The notes: generated by a model from the sequence alone, not told the origin. Positions 1-10,268 are shown, counted from the stretch's first letter. The stretch: DNA of 35,257 nt from Betaproteobacteria bacterium (GCA_025360705.1 JANYBQ010000174.1:1-35257); one strand, 5' to 3'. Made by a program: numbers and translations.

Positions 1-917
1 ATAAGATAGTCGCTTACAGGAGACAACAGGTTTGACGTCTGGCCACCTGTTTTTTTAAAAGTAATCAGCGAAACAAAATTCTCACTCCCAAATACCTCAT
101 CCATCAAACACCGCACCAGATGCACATTCTCATCGCTGATCTGCACAAAACACGAGCCTGATGCATTGAGCAACTCACGCGCGACTAACAACCGGTCCCG
201 CAGATAGCTCAAGTACGAGTGGATGCCCAACTCCCAGGTGTCCCGAAAGGCCTTGATGACCTCGGGCTCGCCACTGAGGTTTTCGTCCGCACCGTCCTTC
301 ACGTTACGGTCACCCAACTTCATTTGCCAATTGCTGCCGTATTTGATTCCATAGGGCGGGTCGATGTAGATACACTGCACCGCCCCCGCCATGCCTTCAC
401 GCTCCAGCAAGCTGGTCATCACCAGCAAACTGTCGCCCTGCACCAGGCGGTTTTGCCACTTGTCCGCCTGCTTGTAATACGACAGTGGCTTGTCCAACTC
501 ATCCATGGCCAACGGGTTACCAAACAGCTCGTTGGTAAACAACTCGTTCTGCGCGTCCTCGCGCCCTTTAAGGCTGTAAAGACGCGAAATGATCTTCTCG
601 GGCGCTATGTGTTCGTGACGGTAAAGGCTGCGGATGTCGACCTGGAGCGCGGTTTGCTGGTCATCCGCGTCGTACTTGTGCATCCAGTACAGCTCGGGGT
701 CCTGGCCGCGATGGGTGACCGGGTTCAACGAGACCGCTTTCACAGTGGGCTGGCCTTGCAAAGCATCCGCCTCTTGCCCAGCCTCTTCCCGACTGGGAAT
801 AAACAGCCGTTGGGCCTTGGTGTGCTTGATCGAATCAACCGGTTTGTTAAAGCCCACGGCGGTTTCGCCTGCGGTGGCTTTAGGGGGCTTGGGCGAAGCA
901 GTTTTTTTGGTAGCCAT
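1..917 (-). CDS. Site-specific DNA methyltransferase (Type III Mod-like, N6-adenine), C-terminus outside window
   Basis: Reverse-strand reading from the ATG at 917 is open to the window edge ([28 protein letters not shown]...[17 protein letters not shown]...[20 protein letters not shown]...). It has the DPPY motif IV and a Mod-like '[15 protein letters not shown]' stretch. It is absent from the ORF track because it is truncated. Confidence 0.9.
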   Translation of the reverse strand, partial: MATKKTASPKPPKATAGETAVGFNKPVDSIKHTKAQRLFIPSREEAGQEADALQGQPTVKAVSLNPVTHRGQDPELYWMHKYDADDQQTALQVDIRSLYRHEHIAPEKIISRLYSLKGREDAQNELFTNELFGNPLAMDELDKPLSYYKQADKWQNRLVQGDSLLVMTSLLEREGMAGAVQCIYIDPPYGIKYGSNWQMKLGDRNVKDGADENLSGEPEVIKAFRDTWELGIHSYLSYLRDRLLVARELLNASGSCFVQISDENVHLVRCLMDEVFGSENFVSLITFKKTGGQTSNLLSPVSDYL

Positions 918-929
918 GGCGGTCTTTTA

Positions 930-1280
930 TTATTTGCAGCCGATGGCCGGACAAAGGAGTTTGCGCACACGCGCCAGCAACTCGGGTTTGGCAACACCCA
1001 TCTTGGACTGAACCGCCAGGGCGTTCACGGAGAAAAGTTTATCGGCCCGCACGAAGGAGGTCTGGTTCAGGCGTCCGTTTGACAGATCGCTGGTTTTGAG
1101 CTCAAGGCAATGGGCATGGTGTCCTTTGCTGGTGACGGCCACAGTAACGAAATCACCATTCAAATCCGCGTCCGTTACCACCAACGCGGGCCGCGCCTTG
1201 AATCTGGCCGCACCCGAAGATGCGTCGCCCTCGGCCATCGGAAAGTTGAGGTGGACAATGTCACCGCTGAAGTAAGTCAT
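930..1280 (-). CDS. PemK/MazF-family toxin-like protein
   Basis: Starting at internal Met MTYFSGDIVHLNFPM..., it matches the MazF/PemK pattern: GDIV start, 'KARPALVVTD' (conserved RPALVL-type motif) and 'VTVAVTSKGHH' (MazF T/S-x-K-G strand). This start lies 4 nt after the res stop; the track ORF 930..1319 uses an upstream ATG inside res. Confidence 0.8.
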   Translation of the reverse strand: MTYFSGDIVHLNFPMAEGDASSGAARFKARPALVVTDADLNGDFVTVAVTSKGHHAHCLELKTSDLSNGRLNQTSFVRADKLFSVNALAVQSKMGVAKPELLARVRKLLCPAIGCK

Positions 1281-1284
1281 AGAG

Positions 1285-4200
1285 TCAACTTGGCAATGCA
1301 AACAATTGGTCGTCGTCATCGTCCCATACGCTGGTCAAACTGGATGACTGCGCATTCATCCAGAAATGGCGCTCAGCCGCCTCGTCCAGCTGCACGCCGA
1401 TACGTTCAATCGCCGCTGTCAAGTCGTTCTTGATGCGCTCGATGTCGGTGATTTCCACAAAATGCCAGGACAATCCATCCATCAATTGGCGTTGCCCGTT
1501 AACTGCCGGTAACCAGCGCTGCTGCATAAAGTAGCGCTTGAGTTCTTTGTCTTTGGCAAACCCGGTGATTTCCACGATCAGGTTGAACAATTCGCCGGCC
1601 GGGGTTTTAACGCGGCACAAAAAGTCTGGTAGGTACTTGCGCTCCGTACCTTGTTTGTCCACGTAAGGCACCTCAAAACCCAGGAAGGCGTTTTTGACGT
1701 AACTCTGAACTGCGTCTATCTGCTCGAATGTTTTGGCCGCGATCTGCTCCCAACTGTCGGTGTCGGCCACCACCAGGTTGACATGGCTTTTCTTGGTGGG
1801 ATAGACCGGCTTGGCGGTACTGGCGCGAACATGGGCCGAACTCCCCTGCGGGTTGTAGCGGTTAAGCAGCGGAATGATGTGAGCTTCGCCCGCAACATGT
1901 TTTTCAATGGCCGCTGCCTCGATGCCCGCGTAAACACTCTGCGCCACGACCTCGGGGGCAAACAGGTACACCATGCGTTTAAAGCGCACATCGGTCTCGC
2001 CCACGACATCAATTTGGTGCTCGTACCACTGCTGGGCAATACGCCGGATATCGGTGAACTTTTCGAGCAAGGGACGTCCGTTTTCGTCGCGGTAGTAGCG
2101 CGATAACACCTCTTTGGCGACCCAGTACACCACCTCCTGGTCGCGCAGCTTGTCGGGGTCGTTGCGCAGTTCCACCCTGTCAGCAGAAAACGCCGTGCCC
2201 ATCGTGGTCAGAGCAGGCAGCTCGGCCATATTGATCTTGAACTTCGGGCAGAGGCTGAAGTTGGCAAGAACATGGTCAGCATCGGTTTCTACCTTGTAAC
2301 CCACGATATTGGGGAAGGTCATGGTCAGACTAGCGCGCTCAGGCATCGCGTGAAGGTAAGAGATGTCTTGCGGTGTGGGCAGCTCGCTGCTGCCACCTTT
2401 GAAAAACTTGAACGGCACACCGATGATGTGTGCGTACTCCGGCGGGAACTTGCCGGTTTTCGGGTCCAGGAAGTACTGCCGACGTCGCAGTGCGCGGCCG
2501 GCCACCTGCTCGCACAGCAATTGCGAGCCAAAGGCGCGGATACCTACGATATGGGTAACGGTGTTGGCGTCCCATCCCTCGTTCAGCATGCCCACGCTGA
2601 CCACGCAGCGGATGTGTTCGCCGAGTTTGCCCGGGCGGCCAACCGTGTTGACAACTTCACGCAGCAGGTCGCTTTCTGTCAACGCATCAACAGATTTGTC
2701 AGGCCGGCTCAGACGGTAATCGCGTTTGAAGGCTTCAATCTCGGGTGCGAAGACGCGCTTGAACTCGTCGTTAACCTGGCCAGAATGCTCCAGAGCGTCG
2801 GAGTCGATCAGCAACGTGGGCGGCTTGTTGCGTCTCGCACCCGTGACCGCATCGAAGTTGGAGAACAGGGGTAGCGTGCCAGAGACGGCAAAGGGCTTGC
2901 CATCGTCACCGATGGTTTCGTAACCCGCGATGAGCTTATAAACCTCTTTGGAAACCGTGGTGTTGCTGCACACCACGATAAAAACCGGCGGGGAGGACAG
3001 CAAGTCCTTGCCGCGTTCACCCTGTTCGCGCAGGCCACGCTCATAGGATTCGTAATGCTTGTAGAACTGCTGCAATGCGATTTTGAGAAGAGCCGGCAAT
3101 ACCGGCGGCCGCTCGATCAAAGCATCTTCCTTCTTTGCCTTTTTGTCATCGCTGCGCTGGGTACGCTGGCCCTTTTTTGGCAACTCCGCTTTGCAATGTT
3201 CGTAAAGATTGCGCAGCTTGGGTTCGTCAAGCTCCTGCGAGGTGTCGTCCACGGGGAGAAAGGGAATCTTTACCAACCCGGCTTCAATCGCCTCGATTAG
3301 CCCGAAGTCAGACACCACCCAAGGGAAGTACGAATATGCCGGCCAGCCCGAACCCGACAAATAGTAGGGCGTGGCGGAAAGGTCATAGACGCTGTTTACT
3401 TGCCAACGGCTGGCAATGGCACGCAGGCCGCTGAACCATACGGCAGCACGCTCGTTTTCCGTGGCGCTGTTTTCCTCTTCGGTGTCTCGGCCTTTGGCGC
3501 GGGGCAAATAGCAGTGGTGGGCTTCATCGTTGATGACGACCAAGCGCCGGCCGGGCTTGAAGGAGCAGAGCACGCGTTTGAGCACTTGGCTGAGGTCCTC
3601 GCGCACCTCCACTTTTTCGCCTGTGGGTCCCAGCTTGCCGTCCATTGGGCTGCGTTTATTGCCGCCGATGAGACGGGGCTCCAGTGCGTGGTAGTTGGTG
3701 ATGACCAAGCGCGCGTTGAGGCCAGGCAAAAGCCCCGCGTAGTTGACCGGTATCAACTGGCGCTCCCGGTAATAGTCGGCAGCATCCACATCATTGGTCG
3801 CCTGACTATCGAATCGCAGCACACCCAGTCGGTCACGAATCGTGATCCCGGGTGCCACCAACAGAAAATAGTCGGCGTACCGAGGGTCGTTGCGGTACTG
3901 GCTGCGGTTCAGGTAGTGGTACAGAATGAGGCAGCCCATGACTACCGTCTTGCCGGTGCCAGTCGCCATTTTGAAAGCGATGCGAGGGAGCCTGCTTGCC
4001 GGGTCTTCGACGGTTTCATTGGCTTGGCGCAGCCGGTTCAGAACATGGGTACCCGCATTGGATTTATGCGCGACTTCGTTCAGCCAGATGGCAGTTTCGA
4101 CAGCCTCCTGTTGGGCAAAAAACAACTTCTTCCAGGCTGGGCGATCAGGGTTACGGAACCAGAAATCCAGCAAGTCACGTGTTACACGACTGGTGACATT

Positions 4201-4515
4201 TGGATAACCAGCGCTTCGCCAAGCCGCGATCTGCTCGCGTAGAAGGTTGACAAGTTCGTCCCTGAATTGCGTAGCGAAGTCGTTAAGGTCAAAAATGCTT
4301 CCCTGGGCTAGGGTGCCAATCGGAACTTGCGGGGTCTGAGGCGCAAATATCCGCCGACCCTTTCGGGGATCTTCATAGTTCAGGGAGCCGTCATTTGCAG
4401 TCGCGTAGTGAAACTCGGGTTCGCTGTAAGGCCCATTCAGAATAGGTGAGGCGGCAGCCTCGGGCAGTTTGCTGCCCTCAGTTCGTGTGGCCGGGTTTTG
4501 CCGCTTTTTTGCCAT
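1285..4515 (-). CDS. Type III-like restriction endonuclease / DEAD-DEAH helicase subunit (Res)
   Basis: 1076 aa; Walker A 'MATGTGKTVVMG', 'VVINDEAHHCY' (DEAH), 'DLSATPYY', motif VI 'CEQVAGRALRRR', and a C-terminal nuclease-like 'YLPDF...LIVEITG'. Adjacent to the methyltransferase gene. Confidence 0.92.
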   Translation of the reverse strand: MAKKRQNPATRTEGSKLPEAAASPILNGPYSEPEFHYATANDGSLNYEDPRKGRRIFAPQTPQVPIGTLAQGSIFDLNDFATQFRDELVNLLREQIAAWRSAGYPNVTSRVTRDLLDFWFRNPDRPAWKKLFFAQQEAVETAIWLNEVAHKSNAGTHVLNRLRQANETVEDPASRLPRIAFKMATGTGKTVVMGCLILYHYLNRSQYRNDPRYADYFLLVAPGITIRDRLGVLRFDSQATNDVDAADYYRERQLIPVNYAGLLPGLNARLVITNYHALEPRLIGGNKRSPMDGKLGPTGEKVEVREDLSQVLKRVLCSFKPGRRLVVINDEAHHCYLPRAKGRDTEEENSATENERAAVWFSGLRAIASRWQVNSVYDLSATPYYLSGSGWPAYSYFPWVVSDFGLIEAIEAGLVKIPFLPVDDTSQELDEPKLRNLYEHCKAELPKKGQRTQRSDDKKAKKEDALIERPPVLPALLKIALQQFYKHYESYERGLREQGERGKDLLSSPPVFIVVCSNTTVSKEVYKLIAGYETIGDDGKPFAVSGTLPLFSNFDAVTGARRNKPPTLLIDSDALEHSGQVNDEFKRVFAPEIEAFKRDYRLSRPDKSVDALTESDLLREVVNTVGRPGKLGEHIRCVVSVGMLNEGWDANTVTHIVGIRAFGSQLLCEQVAGRALRRRQYFLDPKTGKFPPEYAHIIGVPFKFFKGGSSELPTPQDISYLHAMPERASLTMTFPNIVGYKVETDADHVLANFSLCPKFKINMAELPALTTMGTAFSADRVELRNDPDKLRDQEVVYWVAKEVLSRYYRDENGRPLLEKFTDIRRIAQQWYEHQIDVVGETDVRFKRMVYLFAPEVVAQSVYAGIEAAAIEKHVAGEAHIIPLLNRYNPQGSSAHVRASTAKPVYPTKKSHVNLVVADTDSWEQIAAKTFEQIDAVQSYVKNAFLGFEVPYVDKQGTERKYLPDFLCRVKTPAGELFNLIVEITGFAKDKELKRYFMQQRWLPAVNGQRQLMDGLSWHFVEITDIERIKNDLTAAIERIGVQLDEAAERHFWMNAQSSSLTSVWDDDDDQLFALPS

Positions 4516-4570
4516 TTGGTCCAGTTATGGTTTCTCGACGCCTTCAGCGGCAGAGTTTATGGCTACTCAA

Positions 4571-4605
4571 AGCAAGAAAGCCACCTGCTCGGTGGCTTTC
4601 TTGCT
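4571..4605 (-). terminator. Perfect 15-bp inverted repeat (5-nt loop), probable terminator of fba
   Basis: agcaagaaagccacc-tgctc-ggtggctttcttgct; located about 23 nt downstream of the fba stop on the minus strand, with a T-rich right arm. Confidence 0.75.
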
Positions 4606-4627
4606 ACCGGATCCACGAGTGTTGTGC

Positions 4628-5692
4628 TCAGGTCACCACTTGCGCCAACTCACCCCGCGAATATTCTCCAGCCACCACCTGAAGGCTCTTGCCCTTGACC
4701 TTGCCGCCCTGGCCTTCGCAGCCAAACTGCATGTAGCGCTGCTTGCAGATCTGTTTAGCCGCCTCGCGCGCCGGCTTGAGCCAGTCGCGCGGGTCGAACT
4801 TGTCGGGGTTTTGCGCCATGTATTTGCGCACCGCACCGGTCATGGCCAGGCGCACGTCGGTGTCGATATTGATCTTGCGCACGCCGAACTTGATCGCCTT
4901 CTGGATCTCTTCCACCGGCACGCCGTAGGTCTCTTTCATGGCGCCGCCGTATTCGCGGATGATGGCGAGCAGGTCCTGTGGCACCGACGACGAGCCGTGC
5001 ATCACCAGATGCGTGTTGGGCAGGCGGCGGTTGATTTCCTTGATGCGTTCGATCGCCAAGATGTCGCCGGTGGGTTTGCGCGTGAATTTGTAGGCGCCGT
5101 GGCTGGTGCCGATGGCAATGGCCAAGGCGTCGAGCTGGGTGCGCCGCACAAAGTCCGCCGCCTGTTCAGGGTCGGTCAGCAACTGATCGACGGTCATGGT
5201 GGCGTCGGTGCCGTGGCCGTCCTCCTTGTCACCGCGCATGGTTTCCAGCGACCCCAGGCAGCCTAGTTCGCCTTCGACGGTGACGCCGGTGGCGTGCGCC
5301 ATGTCCACTACCTTGCGCGTGACGTTGACGTTGTAGTCGTAGTCGGCAATCGTCTTGCCGTCGGCCATCAGCGAGCCATCCATCATGACCGAGCTGAAGC
5401 CGAGGTCGATGGCGCCCTGGCACACATCCGGGCTCTGGCCATGGTCCTGGTGCATCACCAGTGGAATATGCGGGTAACTCTCGACTGCGGCGGAAATCAG
5501 ATGTTTGATAAAGGCCTCGCCGGCGTACTTGCGCGCACCGGCACTGGCCTGCAGGATCACCGGCGCACCGACCTCGTCGGCGGCCGACATCACCGCCTGG
5601 ACCTGCTCCAGGTTATTGACATTGAAAGCCGGAATGCCGTAGCCGTTGACGGCCGCGTGATCGAGCAGCTCGCGCATTGAAACCAGTGCCAT
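4628..5692 (-). CDS. fba: Class II fructose-1,6-bisphosphate aldolase
   Basis: [35 protein letters not shown]...[34 protein letters not shown]; classic class II aldolase motifs, 354 aa. Confidence 0.97.
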   Translation of the reverse strand: MALVSMRELLDHAAVNGYGIPAFNVNNLEQVQAVMSAADEVGAPVILQASAGARKYAGEAFIKHLISAAVESYPHIPLVMHQDHGQSPDVCQGAIDLGFSSVMMDGSLMADGKTIADYDYNVNVTRKVVDMAHATGVTVEGELGCLGSLETMRGDKEDGHGTDATMTVDQLLTDPEQAADFVRRTQLDALAIAIGTSHGAYKFTRKPTGDILAIERIKEINRRLPNTHLVMHGSSSVPQDLLAIIREYGGAMKETYGVPVEEIQKAIKFGVRKINIDTDVRLAMTGAVRKYMAQNPDKFDPRDWLKPAREAAKQICKQRYMQFGCEGQGGKVKGKSLQVVAGEYSRGELAQVVT

Positions 5693-5816
5693 GTGTGACT
5701 CCCAAAAATTAGCTGTGGTGCGGCGGCTTCGAAAAAACGTAACCGGCCTGCAACCATATAAATTTTACCGACTATTGGCCACTACCTGGGCACAGAGGCG
5801 TGCAGGAGCGTGCATC

Positions 5817-7253
5817 CTAAAGCACTTGGCAGATCTTCAGCATATTGGTGCCGCCGGGCGCCCCCATGGGTTCGCCACAGGTGATGGCGTATACATCGCC
5901 GCTTTGTACAATGCCGCGTTTTTTCAGATGCCCCTCGGCCTGCATCAAAGCGGTGTCGCGGTCCGAGCTGCTGTCCATCAATAGAGGCCGTACGTTGCGG
6001 TACAGAGCCATCTTGCGCTGTGTCTCCACGCGCGGGGTGAGCGCATAAATCGGGATCTGGATCAGGTGGCGGCTCATCCACAACGCCGTCGATCCGCTGT
6101 CGGTCATGGCCACGATGGCCTTGGCGCCCAGGTGGTAGGCGGTAAACAGCGCGCCCATTGCAATCGACTGGTCGATGCGGCCAAACGTCTTGCCCATGAA
6201 ATCCGCATCCAGCTTGTCCGGGTCGTGACCCTCGGCGGCGTGGCAGATCTTGGCCATTTCAATCACGGTTTCCAACGGGTATTTGCCGGCTGCGGTTTCC
6301 GCTGACAGCATGACGGCGTCGGTGCCATCAAGCACGGCGTTGGCCACGTCGCTGACCTCGGCGCGCGTCGGCACCGGGTTGTTAATCATGGACTCCATCA
6401 TTTGCGTCGCGGTGATCACCACCTTGTCGTGTTCACGCGCGAGTTTGATCATGCGTTTTTGCAGCGCCGGCACCGCCGCGTTGCCGACCTCGACCGCCAG
6501 GTCGCCGCGTGCCACCATGATGCCGTCGCTGGCCAGCAGAATCTCGAGCAGCTTGGGAATCGCCTCTGCGCGCTCGATCTTGGCAATCAGGCCGGGCCGG
6601 TGGCCAAAGTCCGCCGCCGCGACATTGCACAACTGGCGCGCCATTTCCATGTCGGTCGCGTTCTTGGGGAAACTCACCGCCACGTAATCGGCCTTGAAGC
6701 CCATGGCGGTGCGGATGTCGTCCATGTCCTTGGCCGTAAGCGCCGGTGCTGTAAGCCCGCCACCGAGCTTGTTGATGCCCTTGTTGTTGGATAACTCGCC
6801 GCCGAGTTTTACCGTGGTGTATATCGCTTCGCCCTTGACCAGGTCCACCGTGATCACGATCAGTCCGTCATTGAGCAGCAACACGTCGCCGGCTTTGACT
6901 TCGCGTGGCAGCGACTTGTAGTCCAGTCCCACCGCATCGACGTCGCCCAGTTCGGTACGCGCCGCGTCCAGCACGAACTTGGCGCCTGGAACCAGTTGAA
7001 CCTTGCCTTGCGCAAACTTGCCGACGCGAATTTTCGGACCCTGCAAATCGGCCATGATGGCCACTTCGCGTCCGGCGCGTTGCGCGGCCTCACGAACCAA
7101 CCGCGCCCGCTCGATGTGGTCCTGCGCCGCGCCGTGGCTGAAGTTGAGGCGGACCACGTTGACGCCGGCCCGGATCATTTGCTCCAGCAAGGCCGGATCA
7201 CTCGATGCCGGCCCCAGGGTTGCAACTATCTTGGTGGCGCGACGTGGTGCCAT
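5817..7253 (-). CDS. pyk: Pyruvate kinase
   Basis: MAPRRATKIVATLGPASSDP...VRLNFSHG...MVARGDLAVEVG...KVVITATQMMESMINNPVPTRAEVSDVANAVLDGTDAVMLSAETA; start set at the internal Met of the track ORF. Confidence 0.97.
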   Translation of the reverse strand: MAPRRATKIVATLGPASSDPALLEQMIRAGVNVVRLNFSHGAAQDHIERARLVREAAQRAGREVAIMADLQGPKIRVGKFAQGKVQLVPGAKFVLDAARTELGDVDAVGLDYKSLPREVKAGDVLLLNDGLIVITVDLVKGEAIYTTVKLGGELSNNKGINKLGGGLTAPALTAKDMDDIRTAMGFKADYVAVSFPKNATDMEMARQLCNVAAADFGHRPGLIAKIERAEAIPKLLEILLASDGIMVARGDLAVEVGNAAVPALQKRMIKLAREHDKVVITATQMMESMINNPVPTRAEVSDVANAVLDGTDAVMLSAETAAGKYPLETVIEMAKICHAAEGHDPDKLDADFMGKTFGRIDQSIAMGALFTAYHLGAKAIVAMTDSGSTALWMSRHLIQIPIYALTPRVETQRKMALYRNVRPLLMDSSSDRDTALMQAEGHLKKRGIVQSGDVYAITCGEPMGAPGGTNMLKICQVL

Positions 7254-7338
7254 GGGGAAGTCTCCTTGTTGTTGTACGCCCATTTTCCCATGGACGAATT
7301 ACCAGCCGGTTATCGACCGGCGACGACGCCCCCAAAAG

Positions 7339-8547
7339 TCAGCCCGCGAAGCGCCGCGCGAGGATGTCGAACGCGGGTAATGGTTTGCCTTCCAGCAATT
7401 CCAGAAAAGCACCGCCACCGGTGGAGATATAACCAATTTTTTTCTCGATACCGTATTTGGCTATCGCCGCCAGCGTGTCGCCTCCGCCGGCGATGGAGAA
7501 CGCCGTGCTGTCCGCGATTGCATGGGCGATTGCCTTGGTACCGGCTTCGAAGGCCGCGAACTCGAATACACCCACCGGCCCATTCCATATAATCGTGCCA
7601 GCCTGGCGCAACTGGTCGGCCAGCCGTTTGGCGGTCTGCGGACCGATGTCCAGAATCAGGTCGTCGTCCTGCACATCGGTAGCGGCCTTTACGGTCGCGG
7701 TGGCATCGGCCCTGAACTCTTTCGCGGTCACGACGTCGGTCGGAATAGGTACCGCGGCGCCACGCGCCTGCATCGCCTGGATGACGGCTCTGGCCTGATC
7801 GATCAAATCGGGTTCGGCCAGGCTTTTGCCGATCTTCAGCCCGGCGGCCAGCATAAAGGTGTTGGCGATACCGCCGCCTACGATGAGTTGGTCCACGTTG
7901 TCGGCCAGGCTTTTGAGAATGGGCAACTTGGTGGAGACCTTGGACCCCGCGACGATAGCCACCAGCGGCCGTTTAGGCGACATCAAGGCCTTGGTAATCG
8001 CGTCGATTTCGGCCGCCAGCAACGGCCCGGCGCAGGCCACTGGCGCAAATTGCGCAATGCCATAGGTACTGGCCTCGGCCCGATGCGACGTACCAAACGC
8101 GTCGTGCACGAAGATGTCGCACAAGGCCGCCATCTTTCTGGACAAGGCTTCGTCGTTTTTTTTCTCGCCCGTATTGATGCGCACGTTTTCAAGCATCACC
8201 AGTTGGCCGCGCGTCAGCTCTTTGCCACCCACCTTTACGCCGTCGACCCAGTCGGCGACCAGTGGCACGTCGCGGCCCATCAGCTCACCCAGCCGCTTGG
8301 CTACCGGTGCCAGCGAATCCCCGGGCGTGAACACTCCTTCGGTCGGGCGACCGAGATGGGACGTCACCATCACGGCCGCGCCCGCATCCAGTGCCATCCG
8401 GATACACCCTACTGAAGCGCGAATACGCGTGTCCTCGGTAATGTTTCCCGCATCGTCCTGCGGCACGTTGAGATCGGCACGGATAAAAACGCGTTTGCCG
8501 GCGACTTTGCCTTGCGCGCACAGATCGGAAAAACGGATGAAGTTCAT
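7339..8547 (-). CDS. pgk: Phosphoglycerate kinase
   Basis: [31 protein letters not shown]...[13 protein letters not shown]...[10 protein letters not shown]...WNGPVGVFE...GGGDTLAAI; start set at the internal Met. Confidence 0.97.
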   Translation of the reverse strand: MNFIRFSDLCAQGKVAGKRVFIRADLNVPQDDAGNITEDTRIRASVGCIRMALDAGAAVMVTSHLGRPTEGVFTPGDSLAPVAKRLGELMGRDVPLVADWVDGVKVGGKELTRGQLVMLENVRINTGEKKNDEALSRKMAALCDIFVHDAFGTSHRAEASTYGIAQFAPVACAGPLLAAEIDAITKALMSPKRPLVAIVAGSKVSTKLPILKSLADNVDQLIVGGGIANTFMLAAGLKIGKSLAEPDLIDQARAVIQAMQARGAAVPIPTDVVTAKEFRADATATVKAATDVQDDDLILDIGPQTAKRLADQLRQAGTIIWNGPVGVFEFAAFEAGTKAIAHAIADSTAFSIAGGGDTLAAIAKYGIEKKIGYISTGGGAFLELLEGKPLPAFDILARRFAG

Positions 8548-8597
8548 GGGCGGATAAAGTAGCCGTGAAGATGGCAAATTGTAGGGTCAGGGGACAT

Positions 8598-10268
8598 TCA
8601 ACGGCAGGGTGCAAACCAGTCCATCTCCTTGCGGTACAGGCTGGTTTGCAGATCGAGCAGGCCCAGCAAGGAATGGAAAAGATTGTCGTGCGTCAGCGGT
8701 TCGCCCGCCTGTTGTTGCAGGCAACTTACACGCACGCCGCTACGCTTTTGCATGGCGGCTGACAGCCATGTGACCATCGGCACGTGGGTCTGGAAGTCCG
8801 GCGCCAGCGCGTATGGCAATCCATGCAGGTAGAGGTTGTTTTCGCCCAGCGACTCGCCATGGTCCGAGACGTACACCATGGCGCTATCCGCATTGCCTAC
8901 CCGTGCCTTTTCATCGAGCCAGCGGGCGGTGCTGGCCAGCACATGGTCGGTATACACAACCGAGTTGTCGTACGCATTGAGGAGTTGCTCGCGCGTGCAG
9001 TTCTGCAACACATTGGTGGAACATTCCGGCAGGAACTTCTTGTACCCAGCGGGCGAACGCCGGTAGTAGGCCGGCCCGTGGCTGCCCATCTGGTGCATCA
9101 CCACGACCACGCCGCGTGCCCGGCGCGCCGGGTCGAGCGCCGCGATGCGTTCGTCCAGGTCCTTCAACATGATCTCGTCCAGGCACTCGCCCCCTTCGCA
9201 CAGGCCCGGCGCTTCCAGCGTACGTGTGACGACCTGCGTTACCCGTTCGCACAGATCTTTGCAGCCCGACTGGTTGTCCAGCCACAACACGGCCAGACCG
9301 GCGCGTTGCAGCACGTCGAGCAAGTTTTCGAACGGCTGGGAAGCGGACTCGTAATCGCGTTTGCCCAAGTGCGAAAACATGCACGGCAACGACGCCTGGG
9401 TATTGGTACCGCATGAATGCACCGCGCTGAAATAGGTCAAACCGCCGGCCGCCTTCAATTGCTGCATTTCCGGATTGGTCGGCCTGGCGTATCCGCCGAG
9501 CGAAAAGTTGGCCGCGCGGGCGGTCTCGCCCACCACCATCACTACCAAAGGCGTACGTTGCTGGCCGGTGTAACTGGGTCCAAGCTTCACATCCAGACCG
9601 ATCGTTTGCATCTGGCGCCGCGCACGCGGGATCCGGTCACCCAGCAGTTTGCCGCTGGCATAAATCACATTCAGCGGGTTGATCAGGTAGCGCACTTCCT
9701 TGTGGTTGCGCATTAACGAAGCCAGGTCCTGGAACGACGCCAGGGTTACCAGCGCCAGCACGCCCACGGCCACCAATGCGCCCAGGCCGTTGCGCCAGGC
9801 CTGCGACCAGAACGGTCGCCGCACGATCTTGCGGCGTAGCAGCCACCAAAGCGGCAGACCGGCCAGCACCACGAAACTCAGCAGCAGCGGCCAGGACACC
9901 AGATCGCGCACCTCGCGCGCGTCGGTGTTGAACACATTGGCCATCATGGTGGCGTCGATCACCACGCTGTACTGCAACATGAAGTAGGTGCTGGTGGCGG
10001 CCGCCAACAACACCAGCACCGCCAGCGGCTTGACAAGCCGCGGCCAGGCCAGCAGGCTCAGCAGAGCCATCAACGCAGCCGCTATCCATACAGCGAACCC
10101 GAGCGAGAACAACACCCCGCGCCAGCCCGAGGTTTCCGGTACCACCGACAGCGCACGCCACAGCGGCAAATTGCCGGCCAGGGCGAGCCAGCAGCTCAGC
10201 AGCAGTACCAGCGTGCCCGGACGCCAGACACCGGGCAAATTCAAGGATTCGTCAATTGGCGAGCGCAT
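8598..10268 (-). CDS. eptA: Lipid A phosphoethanolamine transferase-like sulfatase-fold membrane protein (EptA family)
   Basis: N-terminal transmembrane helices, then 'VMVVGETARAANFSLGGYARPTNPEM', 'HSCGTNTQASLPCMFS', 'YVSDHGESLGENNLYLHGLPYALAP'. Confidence 0.88.
   Translation of the reverse strand: MRSPIDESLNLPGVWRPGTLVLLLSCWLALAGNLPLWRALSVVPETSGWRGVLFSLGFAVWIAAALMALLSLLAWPRLVKPLAVLVLLAAATSTYFMLQYSVVIDATMMANVFNTDAREVRDLVSWPLLLSFVVLAGLPLWWLLRRKIVRRPFWSQAWRNGLGALVAVGVLALVTLASFQDLASLMRNHKEVRYLINPLNVIYASGKLLGDRIPRARRQMQTIGLDVKLGPSYTGQQRTPLVVMVVGETARAANFSLGGYARPTNPEMQQLKAAGGLTYFSAVHSCGTNTQASLPCMFSHLGKRDYESASQPFENLLDVLQRAGLAVLWLDNQSGCKDLCERVTQVVTRTLEAPGLCEGGECLDEIMLKDLDERIAALDPARRARGVVVVMHQMGSHGPAYYRRSPAGYKKFLPECSTNVLQNCTREQLLNAYDNSVVYTDHVLASTARWLDEKARVGNADSAMVYVSDHGESLGENNLYLHGLPYALAPDFQTHVPMVTWLSAAMQKRSGVRVSCLQQQAGEPLTHDNLFHSLLGLLDLQTSLYRKEMDWFAPCR

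Noticed and set aside
219-1082. 287-aa plus-strand ORF over the left edge
   Set aside because: Antisense to the methyltransferase and PemK-like genes, which carry recognisable motifs (DPPY; RPALVV).
7299-7320. Small hairpin ccggt-tatcg-accgg between pgk and pyk
   Set aside because: Only a 5-bp stem with no T-run; not enough to call a terminator or regulatory RNA.
8598-10268. EptA-like gene as a possible recently acquired resistance island
   Set aside because: No flanking mobile element, repeat or clear compositional break seen; the family is widespread on chromosomes, so no special claim is made.
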